From NCBI RefSeq assembly GCF_003944765.1, contig NZ_RWIU01000002.1, forward strand, positions 186,001 through 250,000: a stretch of DNA of 64,000 nucleotides, written 5' to 3'. Below the pieces are notes generated by a model, which worked only from the letters and a program-made list of their open reading frames with translations, did no database searches and was not told where the DNA came from. Source of the stretch: Hymenobacter perfusus (GTDB lineage: Bacteria; Bacteroidota; Bacteroidia; Cytophagales; Hymenobacteraceae). The translations under genes and the position numbers were made by a program. Below are positions 44,359 to 53,800 of this stretch, piece after piece. Within the stretch, counting starts at the first letter, position 1. Every line of letters starts with the position of its first letter.

Positions 44359-44579
44359 TCGGAAGAACTGGAAATCGGTAAGCGAGCAATAGCACCCGGC
44401 GGCAGGAGAAGCGTAGCGCGGCTGTCATCCCCCCATTCCACAAACGCAGCATTCCCACACACTGGCTTGCAATTCGGCGACATCCGGCTACACTTTCCTT
44501 TGGCCGGGGTGATTAAGAGAACTTTGTGAGATGACGTTTTTTTATGGTTAGCATGACGGACTTCAGTGCTTGAGCTGGC

Positions 44580-45653
44580 TTACTGCAAACCTTCCACGAG
44601 GCCGTCGTAGGCGGGTTTGCGCTGGTAGTTGTCGTCGAAGGGGAGGGGCCATTCGGGGCAACTGCAGTCGTTGCGCTTCCAAGTATCGGCGTCGGCTACA
44701 TTCCAGGTGGTGATGCCGTAGCGCTGGGCAGCGGGCAGGGCCTTGAATGTTTGGGCCAGGGCCTTGTACTTCACCTTTTGGGCGGCTGCCAGCGCAGGCG
44801 TAAACGTGGCGCTGGCCGACCGGCTCGGGTTCATCGAAATGTCCAGCTCGGCTACGTGCACCTGCAGGCCGGTGGCGGCGGCCGTGGTAATGGCCTCGGC
44901 AATGCGCGCATCGGTGATGTTGCTGCTGGTGTGCATCTGCAGCCCGATGCCGTGGATGGGCACGCCGCGGCTTTTGAGGCCGTTCACCAGCGCCAGGATG
45001 CCGGTGCGGCGGGCGGTGCTGTACTCGTGGCCGTAGTCGTTGTAGAACAGCAGCGCGGCGGGGTCGGCGGCGTGGGCGTACTGAAAGGCGCGGTCAATGT
45101 ACTGGTCGCCGAGGTGCTGGCGCCACACGTTGGTGGTGCGCAGGTTGCCGTTGTCGTCGATGGCCTCGTTCACCACGTCCCAGGCCTGCACCTTGCCCCG
45201 AAAGTGCGTCACCACGGTCTGAATGTGCGTTTTCATCAGGTTTTCCCAAGCTGCCGAGTCACCCTGGAAGCTCGTGACCCAACCGGGCAGCGAGTTGTAC
45301 CAGAGCAGCGTGTGGCCGTGCACGCGCATGTTGTTCTGCTGCGCGAAGTCCACGAGGTAGTCGGCATCCACCCAGTTGTAGGTAGTAGCCGACGGGTGCA
45401 GCGCGCCAAATTTCATGGCGTTTTCGGCCGTGATGCTGTTGTACTCGGTGGCCATCAGCTGGCGGTAGGCGGGGCGGGTTTTCAGCAGGTTGATGCTCAC
45501 GGCCGCCCCCACCGGAAACGGCGCCACCGACTTCAGGCTAGCCACCGGCGGTACAACAGGCGCGGCCGGAGCCGGCGCAGCGGCCGATTCCTTGTCGCCG
45601 CATTGCGTCAAAAAAGCAAGGCCGAAAGCGGTGAGCAGCGGGGCGGATTTCAT
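44580..45653 (-). CDS. GH10 endo-beta-1,4-xylanase, lipoprotein
   Basis: 357 residues. The N-terminus MKSAPLLTAFGLAFLTQCGD has a lipobox with Cys at 18, so the enzyme is lipid-anchored, likely at the cell surface. One GH10 TIM-barrel follows an Ala/Pro-rich linker: ITAENAMKFGALHPS, HGHTLLWYNSLPGWV, the acid/base Glu163 in WDVVNEAIDD, and the nucleophile Glu269 in VHVAELDIS. GH10 enzymes cut xylan chains internally. In the locus it would provide the endo-acting step feeding the GH3, GH2 and uronate enzymes. About 220 bases separate it from the GH3 gene, with no clear terminator. Confidence 0.95.
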   Translation of the reverse strand: MKSAPLLTAFGLAFLTQCGDKESAAAPAPAAPVVPPVASLKSVAPFPVGAAVSINLLKTRPAYRQLMATEYNSITAENAMKFGALHPSATTYNWVDADYLVDFAQQNNMRVHGHTLLWYNSLPGWVTSFQGDSAAWENLMKTHIQTVVTHFRGKVQAWDVVNEAIDDNGNLRTTNVWRQHLGDQYIDRAFQYAHAADPAALLFYNDYGHEYSTARRTGILALVNGLKSRGVPIHGIGLQMHTSSNITDARIAEAITTAAATGLQVHVAELDISMNPSRSASATFTPALAAAQKVKYKALAQTFKALPAAQRYGITTWNVADADTWKRNDCSCPEWPLPFDDNYQRKPAYDGLVEGLQ

Positions 45654-45697
45654 AGCGGGAGAGTTGGGGACGAAGGTGGGGCAGGGCAGTAGCGCGG

Positions 45698-47242
45698 CTA
45701 CTTCGGCTGCCGCTGGTCGAAGTAGTCGGCCAGCGGGTACATCTGCTGGTTCAGCTCGCGCATCTTATCCAACAGCGGCGTGTAGGGGTTCAGGTAGTTG
45801 TCCACGATGCCCTTGTTGGCGTTGGTATTGGAGGGCTCAGCGCCCACGATGGTCGGGTCGTTGTCCTGGTACTTGAACCAGTGCCAGCCCACGCAATTCT
45901 TCGATTCCAGCAAGCCCAGCGTGAAATTCTGGTAGAACAGGCCCCGGTCGGCCTGGGTGCGCACCACCCAGCCGGCGCCGGCGGTATTGGCCAGGCCGGG
46001 CGCGTCCTCGCCCTTCACGTACCACTCCGTCACGATGAACGGCTTGCCGGCCGTCTGCTCCCACTCGCGCACCCAGCGCGGCTCGGGCGTCCAGTTGTTG
46101 TAGTAGTTGATGCTGATGGCGTCGAGGTACTGGCCGGCCACGCGCATCAGCTCGGGGTAGTAGCGCTGGGCACCGTGGAAGCGGCAGCCGAGGTACATGT
46201 GGTTAGGGTCGTACTTCTTCATGGCCTTGGCCACGATGCTGAAATAGCGGTCGGCGGCGTAGGCCAGAAACTGCTGGCGGTGCTCGTCGGTGATGGTTTC
46301 GAGGGTGATGTTGCGCGCGTCGGCCCACTTTTTGGCCGCCTGGTAGCCGGGCTCAGTCTGGGGCAGCTTGAGGTAGCCGTCCAGGTTTTTGCGCAGCAGT
46401 GGCATCTCGTTGTCGGAGAAGTAGCCGAACAGGTTTTTGTCGTTGCGGTACTGCGCCAGCTGTTTGGCGTGCTCCTCGGCAAACGCCTCAAAGCCGGGGT
46501 CAAATACGAAAATGACGTCGTTGGGGTAGCCTTTGTGGCCGGGCTGCACGTAGGTGCCGCCGCGCTTGTCGCCGTACTTGCTCATGAAATCCAGGTTCAC
46601 GGTGTAGGCCAGCGGCTTGTCGGCGCGGGCGTTTTCCGCCTGAATCTCCTTGGTCGCCGACCACGCGCCGGTGCCGTTGAAGCCGTTTTCGAGCAGGAAT
46701 TTGCGGGTGCCCGCCATCCAGCCGGCCGGGTCGCGGAACTTGTCTTTCAGGGCCTTTTGCGTGCGTTCCGAGCGGCCGGGTTGCACGTCGTTGGGGGCGT
46801 TGTGCAGGAAGTAGTAGCCGGCGGGGTCGATGGCCCACCAGCGCCCGTTGATCTTCTCCACATGGAAGAAGCCGGTGGCTTTGCTACGCTTGTCAAGACG
46901 CCCGCCGTACTTGCTCAGCTTCACGGTGGCGGGCCGGAAACCTGGCAGTTGCGCAATGGAGCGTGTAGCGTAGCTTTTGTAAGCCGAAAAGCCGGCCTTG
47001 CCGTCAATAGCGGAGTTGTTGATGGTCTTTTTGGCGTCCACGCGCAGCGTGTACTCGGTGGTGTCGAGCTGCTGGGCGCGAGCGGTGTGGGCGAGGAACA
47101 ACAGGCCAAGCGCCGCCCAGGTGCCCCAGGGCTGAAGCCCTGGGCTACGTAGCGTTGCAGTCGGCCGCTGACTAGCCCAGGGTTTCAACCCTGGGTTGCC
47201 CGGGGCATCCGCGTCGTGTAGATATTCAGCTGGCTTTCTCAT
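45698..47242 (-). CDS. GH50/beta-agarase-like glycoside hydrolase
   Basis: 514 residues. ATG 47242 overlaps the GH2 stop as ATGA. Residues 41-58 (TWAALGLLFLAHTARAQQ) are the signal core, preceded by an odd 40-residue lead largely encoded by palindromic repeats. The body has clan GH-A features: FFHVEKINGRWWAIDPAGYYF, the likely acid/base Glu279 in LFGYFSDNEMPLL and the likely nucleophile Glu406 in KPFIVTEWYVKGED, with MYLGCRFHGAQRY between. The pattern resembles GH50 beta-agarases, though distant; agar as a substrate is unlikely to be implied by the setting. Activity is uncertain, but it is clearly a secreted or periplasmic glycosidase of the locus. Confidence 0.72.
   Translation of the reverse strand: MRKPAEYLHDADAPGNPGLKPWASQRPTATLRSPGLQPWGTWAALGLLFLAHTARAQQLDTTEYTLRVDAKKTINNSAIDGKAGFSAYKSYATRSIAQLPGFRPATVKLSKYGGRLDKRSKATGFFHVEKINGRWWAIDPAGYYFLHNAPNDVQPGRSERTQKALKDKFRDPAGWMAGTRKFLLENGFNGTGAWSATKEIQAENARADKPLAYTVNLDFMSKYGDKRGGTYVQPGHKGYPNDVIFVFDPGFEAFAEEHAKQLAQYRNDKNLFGYFSDNEMPLLRKNLDGYLKLPQTEPGYQAAKKWADARNITLETITDEHRQQFLAYAADRYFSIVAKAMKKYDPNHMYLGCRFHGAQRYYPELMRVAGQYLDAISINYYNNWTPEPRWVREWEQTAGKPFIVTEWYVKGEDAPGLANTAGAGWVVRTQADRGLFYQNFTLGLLESKNCVGWHWFKYQDNDPTIVGAEPSNTNANKGIVDNYLNPYTPLLDKMRELNQQMYPLADYFDQRQPK
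47124..47196. repeat. Palindromic repeat pair inside a coding sequence
   Basis: Two hairpins, cccagggc tgaa gccctggg (47125-47144) and cccagggt ttca accctggg (47176-47195), joined by complementary gggcta / tagccc. The unit lies within codons 16-40 of the GH50-like gene and is read through in frame, giving the near-repeats NPGLKPW and SPGLQPW. Confidence 0.85.
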
Positions 47243-49107
47243 TTGCCGTCGTATTTCTGGGCCATCTGGCGGTAGTATTCCTGCAGCACGTAGAAGGCCT
47301 TTTTCCTCTGGCCGGTGCTCGAAATCAAGCCTTTGCGGTTGAAGCCGTTCTGGTACACCGGGTGTTGGCGGCGGGTGGCGCGGAAGTCGGCCAGAATCCA
47401 GGGCGTCATACCGCGCAAACCGGGAATGGTGCTCAGCATTTTCAGCTGGTTCACGTACAGCGCCTCCTGGTATTCCTCGCTCCAGCGGGTGTTGGCGTCG
47501 CCGTGGTAGCCGGCCAGCGCATCGCCGCCAAACTCACTGACCATCACCGGCTTGTTGTACTTGATGTCGAAGGTGTACTTGGTGATTTCGCCGGGCTTGC
47601 CGCCCCAGTACCAGCCGGCGTACTCGTTGAAGCTGGTCAGGTCCAGGAACTCACCCAGCGGGTCGTCCACGTGCACCACGTTGTCGGGGGTGCGGTGCAG
47701 CTCCAGGGCCGCCGAAATCAGGCGGGTGTCGTCGAGGGCGCGGGCTTTTTTAGCGAGGCTGCTCATAAACTTCAGGCGCGGCTCGCCCAGCGGCGTTTCA
47801 TTGCCCACGCTCCAGACCACCACGCTGGCGCGGTTTTTCCCCATCGATATCAGGTCGGTGAGCTGCTGCTCGGCGTTCTGGTAGGTGGCGGGGTTTTCCC
47901 AGGCAATGGTCCAGTACACCGGCACTTCGGCCCACACCAGCAGCCCCATTTCGTCGGCCAGCTTGAGCATGGTTTCGTTGTGCGGATAGTGGGCCAGGCG
48001 CACGTAGTTGCAGCCCAGCTCTTTGGCCCAGGTCAGCAGCATGCGCAAGTCGCCCTCGCCGCGTGCCCGGCCCGGAATCAGCGGGTTTTCGTCGTGGATG
48101 CTGATGCCGCGCATGTAGAGGCTGCGGCCGTTGAGCAGAATGTCCTGCCCCCGCGTCTCAATCAGGCGGAAGCCGATGCGGTCCTGCACGACGTCGGAGC
48201 TGCTCGTCAAGCTCACCGCGTACAGCCTGGGGCTCTGCGGCGACCAGCGGGCCAGCTTTTTGGCCGGCACGCTGAACGTGGCGCGGCCTTCACCGTCGGT
48301 TTTCACAGTCTGTTTGAGGCCAGCCTCGCCGATGTTCAGGGTCACGGCCTGGTTGGCGCGGCCCTCGCCGGCCAGCTGCACGTAGCCGGCCACCGTATTC
48401 GCGTCGCCTTTGGCCAGCTGCACTTTATAGTCGCTGATGTAGGTGGCGGGCGTTTCGGCAATGAAGACGTCGCGCGTGATGCCGCCGTAGTTCCACCAGT
48501 CGGTGTTGATGGTGGGGACTTCCTCGGGACGGCGGGTGTTGTCGGCCTTCACCACCACAAAGTTGTCGCCGGACGCGCTGAGCTGCTCGGTGATGTCGTA
48601 CTGGATCGGGGTGAAGCCGCCCTTGTGCATGCCCAGCTTCTTGCCGTTGAGGTAGATGTGCGCCTCGTAGTTGATGGCCCCGAAGTACAGGAAGTACCGC
48701 TTGCCGGGCTTGGGCGCCAGCGCGAAGCTTTTCTTGTACCAGATGGTGCCCTCGTAATACAGCAGCTCCGGCCGCTGCGAGTTCCAGTCGCCCGGAATCT
48801 GCATGGCCTGCGACTTATCGAAGTCGTACTCAATCAGCTCTTCTTCCTGCTTGCTGCTGGGCTTGGCGTTGTCGTAGTAGCCGCCCTTGCCCGATTTCGA
48901 CTGGTCGAAGGCCTCGCGGCGGTAGTCGTAGAAGCCGTTTTCGTAGGGGTCGATGATGTAGTTCCAGCTGCCGTTGAGGCTGAGCACGCTACGGCCCGGC
49001 GCGTTTTGCAGCAGCGCCGGCTGGGCCTGCAGCGGCTGGCTGCTGAACGTGCCCAGCCACAGCAGCGCGGCGGCCGTGAGCACCTTCATCAGGTTCAGTG
49101 AAGTCAT
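47239..49107 (-). CDS. GH2 beta-glucuronidase-like glycosidase
   Basis: 622 residues with a signal peptide ending LQAQP. Three domains: sugar-binding jelly roll (40-225), immunoglobulin-like (225-320) and TIM-barrel (320-620). The acid/base is Glu437 in WSVGNETPLG and the nucleophile Glu525 in VMVSEFGGD. Near the C-terminus WILADFRATRR is followed by N590-R591-K592 in FNRKGLISS; the NxK-G motif binds the carboxylate in beta-glucuronidases, so uronides are the likely substrate. This fits with uxuA and uxuB in the same locus. Beta-galacturonidase or related uronide activity is the alternative. It is coupled to the GH50-like gene by an ATGA overlap. Confidence 0.88.
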   Translation of the reverse strand: MTSLNLMKVLTAAALLWLGTFSSQPLQAQPALLQNAPGRSVLSLNGSWNYIIDPYENGFYDYRREAFDQSKSGKGGYYDNAKPSSKQEEELIEYDFDKSQAMQIPGDWNSQRPELLYYEGTIWYKKSFALAPKPGKRYFLYFGAINYEAHIYLNGKKLGMHKGGFTPIQYDITEQLSASGDNFVVVKADNTRRPEEVPTINTDWWNYGGITRDVFIAETPATYISDYKVQLAKGDANTVAGYVQLAGEGRANQAVTLNIGEAGLKQTVKTDGEGRATFSVPAKKLARWSPQSPRLYAVSLTSSSDVVQDRIGFRLIETRGQDILLNGRSLYMRGISIHDENPLIPGRARGEGDLRMLLTWAKELGCNYVRLAHYPHNETMLKLADEMGLLVWAEVPVYWTIAWENPATYQNAEQQLTDLISMGKNRASVVVWSVGNETPLGEPRLKFMSSLAKKARALDDTRLISAALELHRTPDNVVHVDDPLGEFLDLTSFNEYAGWYWGGKPGEITKYTFDIKYNKPVMVSEFGGDALAGYHGDANTRWSEEYQEALYVNQLKMLSTIPGLRGMTPWILADFRATRRQHPVYQNGFNRKGLISSTGQRKKAFYVLQEYYRQMAQKYDGK

Positions 49108-49124
49108 AGGGAAAGGGGTTTAGT

Positions 49125-49221
49125 GACTCAGTGACTTAGCGACTTAGTGAGTTTGATGTGCTATCTGCACAAGCGGTAACAATCGAACATCAAACTCACT
49201 AAGTCGCTAAGTCACTGAGTC
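49125..49221. repeat. Hairpin with perfect 35-base arms between GH2 and susD
   Basis: 49125-49159 and 49187-49221 are exact inverted copies around a 27-base loop. The arms consist of short words repeated with slight change (gactcagtgacttagcgact and so on). The innermost gtgagtttgatgt / acatcaaactcac is shared with the hairpin at 10139-10229. Confidence 0.85.
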
Positions 49222-49226
49222 GCCGC

Positions 49227-50747
49227 TTAGTTGTAGCCCGGGTTCTGGGTGAGGATAGGGTTAGTCTGGATTTCCTGAATCGGAATCGGAAACAGCAAGT
49301 CGTTCTGGTCGATGCGGGTGGTGGAATTGGTGCGGGTGAAAAAGGCGTTCATTACCGGAATGGCGCGGTCGGTGCGCACGAGGTCAAACCAGCGGTGGCC
49401 CTCAAAGCTCAGCTCCAGGCGGCGCTCCAGCTCCAGACGACTGCGCAGGGCGGCCTGAGAGGTGCTGGCTGGCAAATCGACGGTGGCGTTGGGGGTGGCC
49501 ACGGGCAGGTTGCGGGAGCGGCGAATCACGCGGTTCGCGGCATCCAGGGCCTGCGCGGTCGGGCCGGTAGCTTCATTCACGGCCTCGGCGTACAGGAGCA
49601 GCACATCAGCGTAGCGCAGCACAATCCAGTCGTTTTCGGCGTCGGTGGAAGTGGTAGGCGTATCAATGTACTTCTTGGTGTAATAGGAACTGGTTGCCGT
49701 GGGGTTGATGGGCAGCGTGTAGGAAGTAGCGGCGCGCACGTCGGTGGTGCCACTGGCCGTGAAGGTGGTGACCAGGTCAGGGTCCACGGTGTTGAATTGC
49801 TGACCGGTGAAGGAGGCGCCAATCAGGGCCGTGGTTTGGGCCGTGGTGTAGGCGGGCATAAACCACGTGGTAAATGCGCTGCCCAGACCCAAGGCACCTT
49901 TGGTGTAGCGCACGGCCAGCAGAATTTCGCTGTTCATCTCATTGCTGGTGGCGAAGATGTTGGCGTACGTGGCCTGCAGCGCGTACGTATTGGCGTCGAT
50001 AACCTGCCTGAGCTTGGCGGCGGCCTCGGTGTATTTCTTCTGCGTCAGCAGCACCTTGCCCAACAGCCCCTGCGCGGCCCCCTTGGTGGCGCGGCCCAGG
50101 TTCACCCCGGTTTGCGCAACGGGTAGGTTGGTTTCGGCGAAGGCCAGGTCTTCCTCAATCTGGGCATACACCTGCGCGGCCGGGGTGCGGCCAAACTCGT
50201 AGGCCTCGGCAATGGAGGCAATTTCGCGGGTTACCAGCGGCACGTCGCCCCAGATGCGTACCGCGTTGAAATAGGCCAGTGCCCGGATGAAACGGGCCTC
50301 GGCAAAGTAACGGTTGCGGGTGGCGTCGGTGAGCTTAATGTCCCCGGCCCGGCCCAGAATAATGTTGCAGCGAGCAATGGTGCGGTAAGTCATCAGCCAC
50401 TGACTCTGCACACGCGGATTGTCGCTGACCAGCGTGAAGTCGTTGAACTCGTTGAGTCGCTCCCCTGAAACTACCGTGAAGCTGTTGTCGGAGGGAATTT
50501 CGCCGAAGACGAAGATGCCCCGGTTATTAGCCGACGACTTGCCGTACAGATCCTGCAAGGAGGAGTAAGCCGCCGTTACTCCGTTCAAGATGCTGAGCGA
50601 GTCGGAATAGCCCGCCGTGGTGGGCAGGCGCGTGGGGTCGTTCAGGTCGATGAAGTCCTTGCTGCACGAGGTGGTACCCAGGGTAGCCAGGCCCAATAGG
50701 GCCGCCACACTGGCTCCGGTGAATATGTTTTTGTAGTCGAAAATCAT
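49227..50747 (-). CDS. SusD/RagB family surface glycan-binding lipoprotein
   Basis: 506 residues from ATG 50747 (MIFDYKNIFTGASVAALLG); the lipobox TTSC gives Cys at about residue 28. Typical SusD features: DFIDLNDPTRLPTT, RCNIILGRAGDI, RNRYFAEARFIRALAYFNAVRIWGDVPLV, and the C-terminal WIVLRYADVLLLYAEAVNEATG, RRLELSFEGHRWFDLVRT and PIPIQEIQTNPILTQNPGYN. SusD proteins cap the SusC porin outside the cell and deliver oligosaccharides to it. It directly follows susC. The glycan bound is not evident, though the locus suggests glucuronate-decorated xylan or a similar polymer. Confidence 0.95.
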   Translation of the reverse strand: MIFDYKNIFTGASVAALLGLATLGTTSCSKDFIDLNDPTRLPTTAGYSDSLSILNGVTAAYSSLQDLYGKSSANNRGIFVFGEIPSDNSFTVVSGERLNEFNDFTLVSDNPRVQSQWLMTYRTIARCNIILGRAGDIKLTDATRNRYFAEARFIRALAYFNAVRIWGDVPLVTREIASIAEAYEFGRTPAAQVYAQIEEDLAFAETNLPVAQTGVNLGRATKGAAQGLLGKVLLTQKKYTEAAAKLRQVIDANTYALQATYANIFATSNEMNSEILLAVRYTKGALGLGSAFTTWFMPAYTTAQTTALIGASFTGQQFNTVDPDLVTTFTASGTTDVRAATSYTLPINPTATSSYYTKKYIDTPTTSTDAENDWIVLRYADVLLLYAEAVNEATGPTAQALDAANRVIRRSRNLPVATPNATVDLPASTSQAALRSRLELERRLELSFEGHRWFDLVRTDRAIPVMNAFFTRTNSTTRIDQNDLLFPIPIQEIQTNPILTQNPGYN

Positions 50748-50867
50748 GGTGGGAAGAGGGTGGTTTGTAGGTGCGGGTTTCTGGTTGCTGGCGGCAGACG
50801 AACCAAGGCGTCGGGAGCATAAAATCAACAAGCCAAAAACCCTGAACCAAGAGCCAAAAACCAAAAA

Positions 50868-53800
50868 TTAAAAGCCCAGCTGCACGCCCAGCGTGAGGGT
50901 CCGGTTCATGGGATAAGACCCCTGATCGACGCCGTAGGTGGGATTGGTGGTGTTGCCGAAATTGTTGGCCTCCGGATTGTACCCGATGTACTTGGTGAAC
51001 GTGTACAGGTTCTGGATGCTGCTGTAGATGCCGGCACTTTGCAGCCTGGCCTTCTTCGCCCAGTCCGTTGGCAGATTGTAACGCAACGTCACGTTGCGTA
51101 CGCGCAGGAACGAGGCATCGTGGATGAAGTAGGAGTTGAACTGGGTGCGCAACGAGGCCGCAGTGGTAGCCAGCGGCGTTTTGCCGTCGCCGGGGTTATC
51201 GGGACTGCGCCAGCGGTTGGTCAGCTCGGCGCGGGCGTTGGTGCCGCCGGGCGCGTTGAACGTGTACCGGTCGCCGCCGTAGAGCACATCATTTCCCTGG
51301 GAGCCCTGCAGGATGACACTCAGCGAAAATGCCTTGTAGCCGAAGTTGTTCTGCAGGCCGTAGGTGAAGTTGGGGAAGGGGTTCCCGATGACGCCAATGT
51401 CCTGGGTATTGATGCTGCCGTCGCCGTTGATGTCCTTGAACTTGAAGTCGCCGGGCTTCACTACCGTGTTGCTGGCCGTCCACTTCGGGCTGCTGTCAAT
51501 GTCGGCCTGGTCGCGGTAGATGCCTTCCTGCTGGTAGCCGTAGAACACGCCCAGCGGCTGGCCCGGAACTACCCGAATGGAGCTGGTGTAGCCAAACACC
51601 GCATCGAAGGTAATCTGCTCATTGGCACCGGCTAAGGACAGTACCTCGTTGCGGTTCAGCGTCAGGTTGGCCGAGGAGCTCCAGGTGAAGTTGCCCTCCA
51701 CAATGTTGGCCGTATTCAGCTGAAACTCCAGGCCCCGGTTGCGCACCTCACCCACGTTGGCCAGGGCCCGCGACGAGAAGCCCAGAATGGCGGGGATGTT
51801 TCGGTTCAGCAGCAGGTCGGTGGTGTTGCGCTGGTAGGCGGCGGCCGTCAGGTAAATCCGGTCCCGGAACAGACCCAGGTCAAAGCCCGCATCAAACTGG
51901 GTATTGGTTTCCCAGCCCAGATTGCGCAGGGCTACGCCGTTGGGTGAGAAGCCGTACACGCGGGCCCCGTTGCCGGTGCCCAGCACGTAGTTGGCCGCTT
52001 CCTGGTAGCTCTGATAGTTGTAGTCGCCGATGTTGTTGTTGCCGGTGACGCCGTAAGAGGCGCGCAGCTTCAGCTCACTGATGGTCGGGAACTGCTTGAT
52101 GAAGCTCTCCTCCGCCACGCGCCAGGCCAATGCCAGCGAAGGGAACGTGGCGTAGCGGTTGTCGGGGCCGAAGCGGGAGCTACCGTCGCGGCGCAGGGCC
52201 GCCGTCAGAATGTAGCGTTCCTTAAACGAGTAGTCGAAGCGGCCAAATATGGAGGTCAGGGCGTTTTCGTTGTTGCTCAGGCCGCTCCCGAACACCTGGC
52301 CAGCGGCAGTGGGGTAGTCGATGTTGGTGTTGGTGTAGGTGCCCGTCTGGCCCAGCACCGTGTTGCCCTCGAAGTTGTTGTACTGCGCGGCATAACCAGC
52401 CAGCAAGGTCACGTTGTGGTTGGTGCCGAGGGTGCGGTTATAGGTAGCCGTGTTCTCCCACACCCAGTTCATGTTCGTGCCGTTGATGCGGCGCGCGTCA
52501 ATGTTGTTGAGGATAGGGTTGGAGAGGTTGGCGGCCTGGTTGCCGGCCGTACCCAGCGTGGCCGGTACATAAATACCGCGCCGCGAGTTGATCAGCTCGG
52601 CCCCGAAATTGGTACGCAGGTTCAGGCCCTTGATAACCTCAAAATCCAGGAACGAAGAACCCAGCGCGCGCACCACGTTGGAGCGGTCCTGGTACAGATC
52701 CAGCGCGGCCAGGGGGCTCAGCAGGTCGCCGGGGTTGGTGATGCCGTTGTTGGTACCGTTGCGCAGGCCGGCGTAGTCGCCGTTTGCCAGGCGGGTGGGT
52801 ACAATAGGCGGCATAATCAGGGCGGCCGTGATGGTGCCGGTTTCGCCGCTGGGCCCACCGCCCGAGATGTTGCCGCCGTTAAAGCTGCCCGAGGTAGGCA
52901 CCACATCGGTACGGGTGAAGTTGGGGGCCAGACTCAGTCCCAGCTTCAGCTTGTTGCTTAGTTGAGCATCGTAGTTGGCCCGCAGCGAGAAACGCTCGAA
53001 GCCCGAGCCCTTTAAGGTGCCCGTCTGCTTGAAATAGCCGCCCGAAATGTAGAAACGGCCTTTATCGGTGCCGCCCGAGGCCGACAGTTGATACTGCTGC
53101 TGTGTGCCAGTGCGGAAGATTTCATCCTGCCAGTCCGTATCGGGCAGGCCGCCCGGCGAATTCAGGTACGTAGTCAGCTCCGGCGAGAGGGTGCGTGCCC
53201 CGTTGGTGTAAGACTCCCGCAGGTAGTCCACAAACTCGTCACGGTTCATCAGATCCATCTTCTTGGCCACCTGAATAACGCCGGTATTGGCCGAGAAGTT
53301 AAACCGCGTCTTGCCATCGGCGCGGCCACGCTTGGTAGTCACGATGACAATACCGTTACCGCCGCGCGAGCCATAAATAGCTGCTGCCGCCGCATCCTTC
53401 AGAATCTGCACCGATTGAATATCACCGGGCGGAATCTGGTAGTAGCTGTCGGGGTTGTTGAGCGGGTAGCCATCCACCACGTATAGCGGGTTGTTGCCGG
53501 CCGTAATAGAGCCCAGGCCCCGAATACGAATAACGGCTCCCTGGCCCGGCTCCCCGGAGGGCTCGGTAATCTGAGCGCCGGCCACCAAACCTACCAGCGC
53601 CTCCGAGGGCGAAGCCACCGGAATCAGCTCCACATCCTTGGCCTGAATGGAGGAAATGGACGTGGCCAGCAGCTTTTTCTCCTGCACGCCGTAGCCCACC
53701 ACCACTACCTCGCTCAGCGTTTTGTTATCGGGCTGAAGCGTTACGTTTACCGCGTCGCGGCCACCCACGGCTACTTCCTGGGGTAGGTAACCGATAAAGC

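Noticed and set aside
45698..47242. True agarase activity for the GH50-like gene
   Set aside because: Similarity is distant and the locus contains a xylanase and uronate genes, with no sulfatase or other agar-related genes nearby.
47362..49101. Plus-strand open frame of 579 codons opposite the GH2 gene
   Set aside because: Same shadow effect; the minus-strand frame has full GH2 motifs and catalytic residues.
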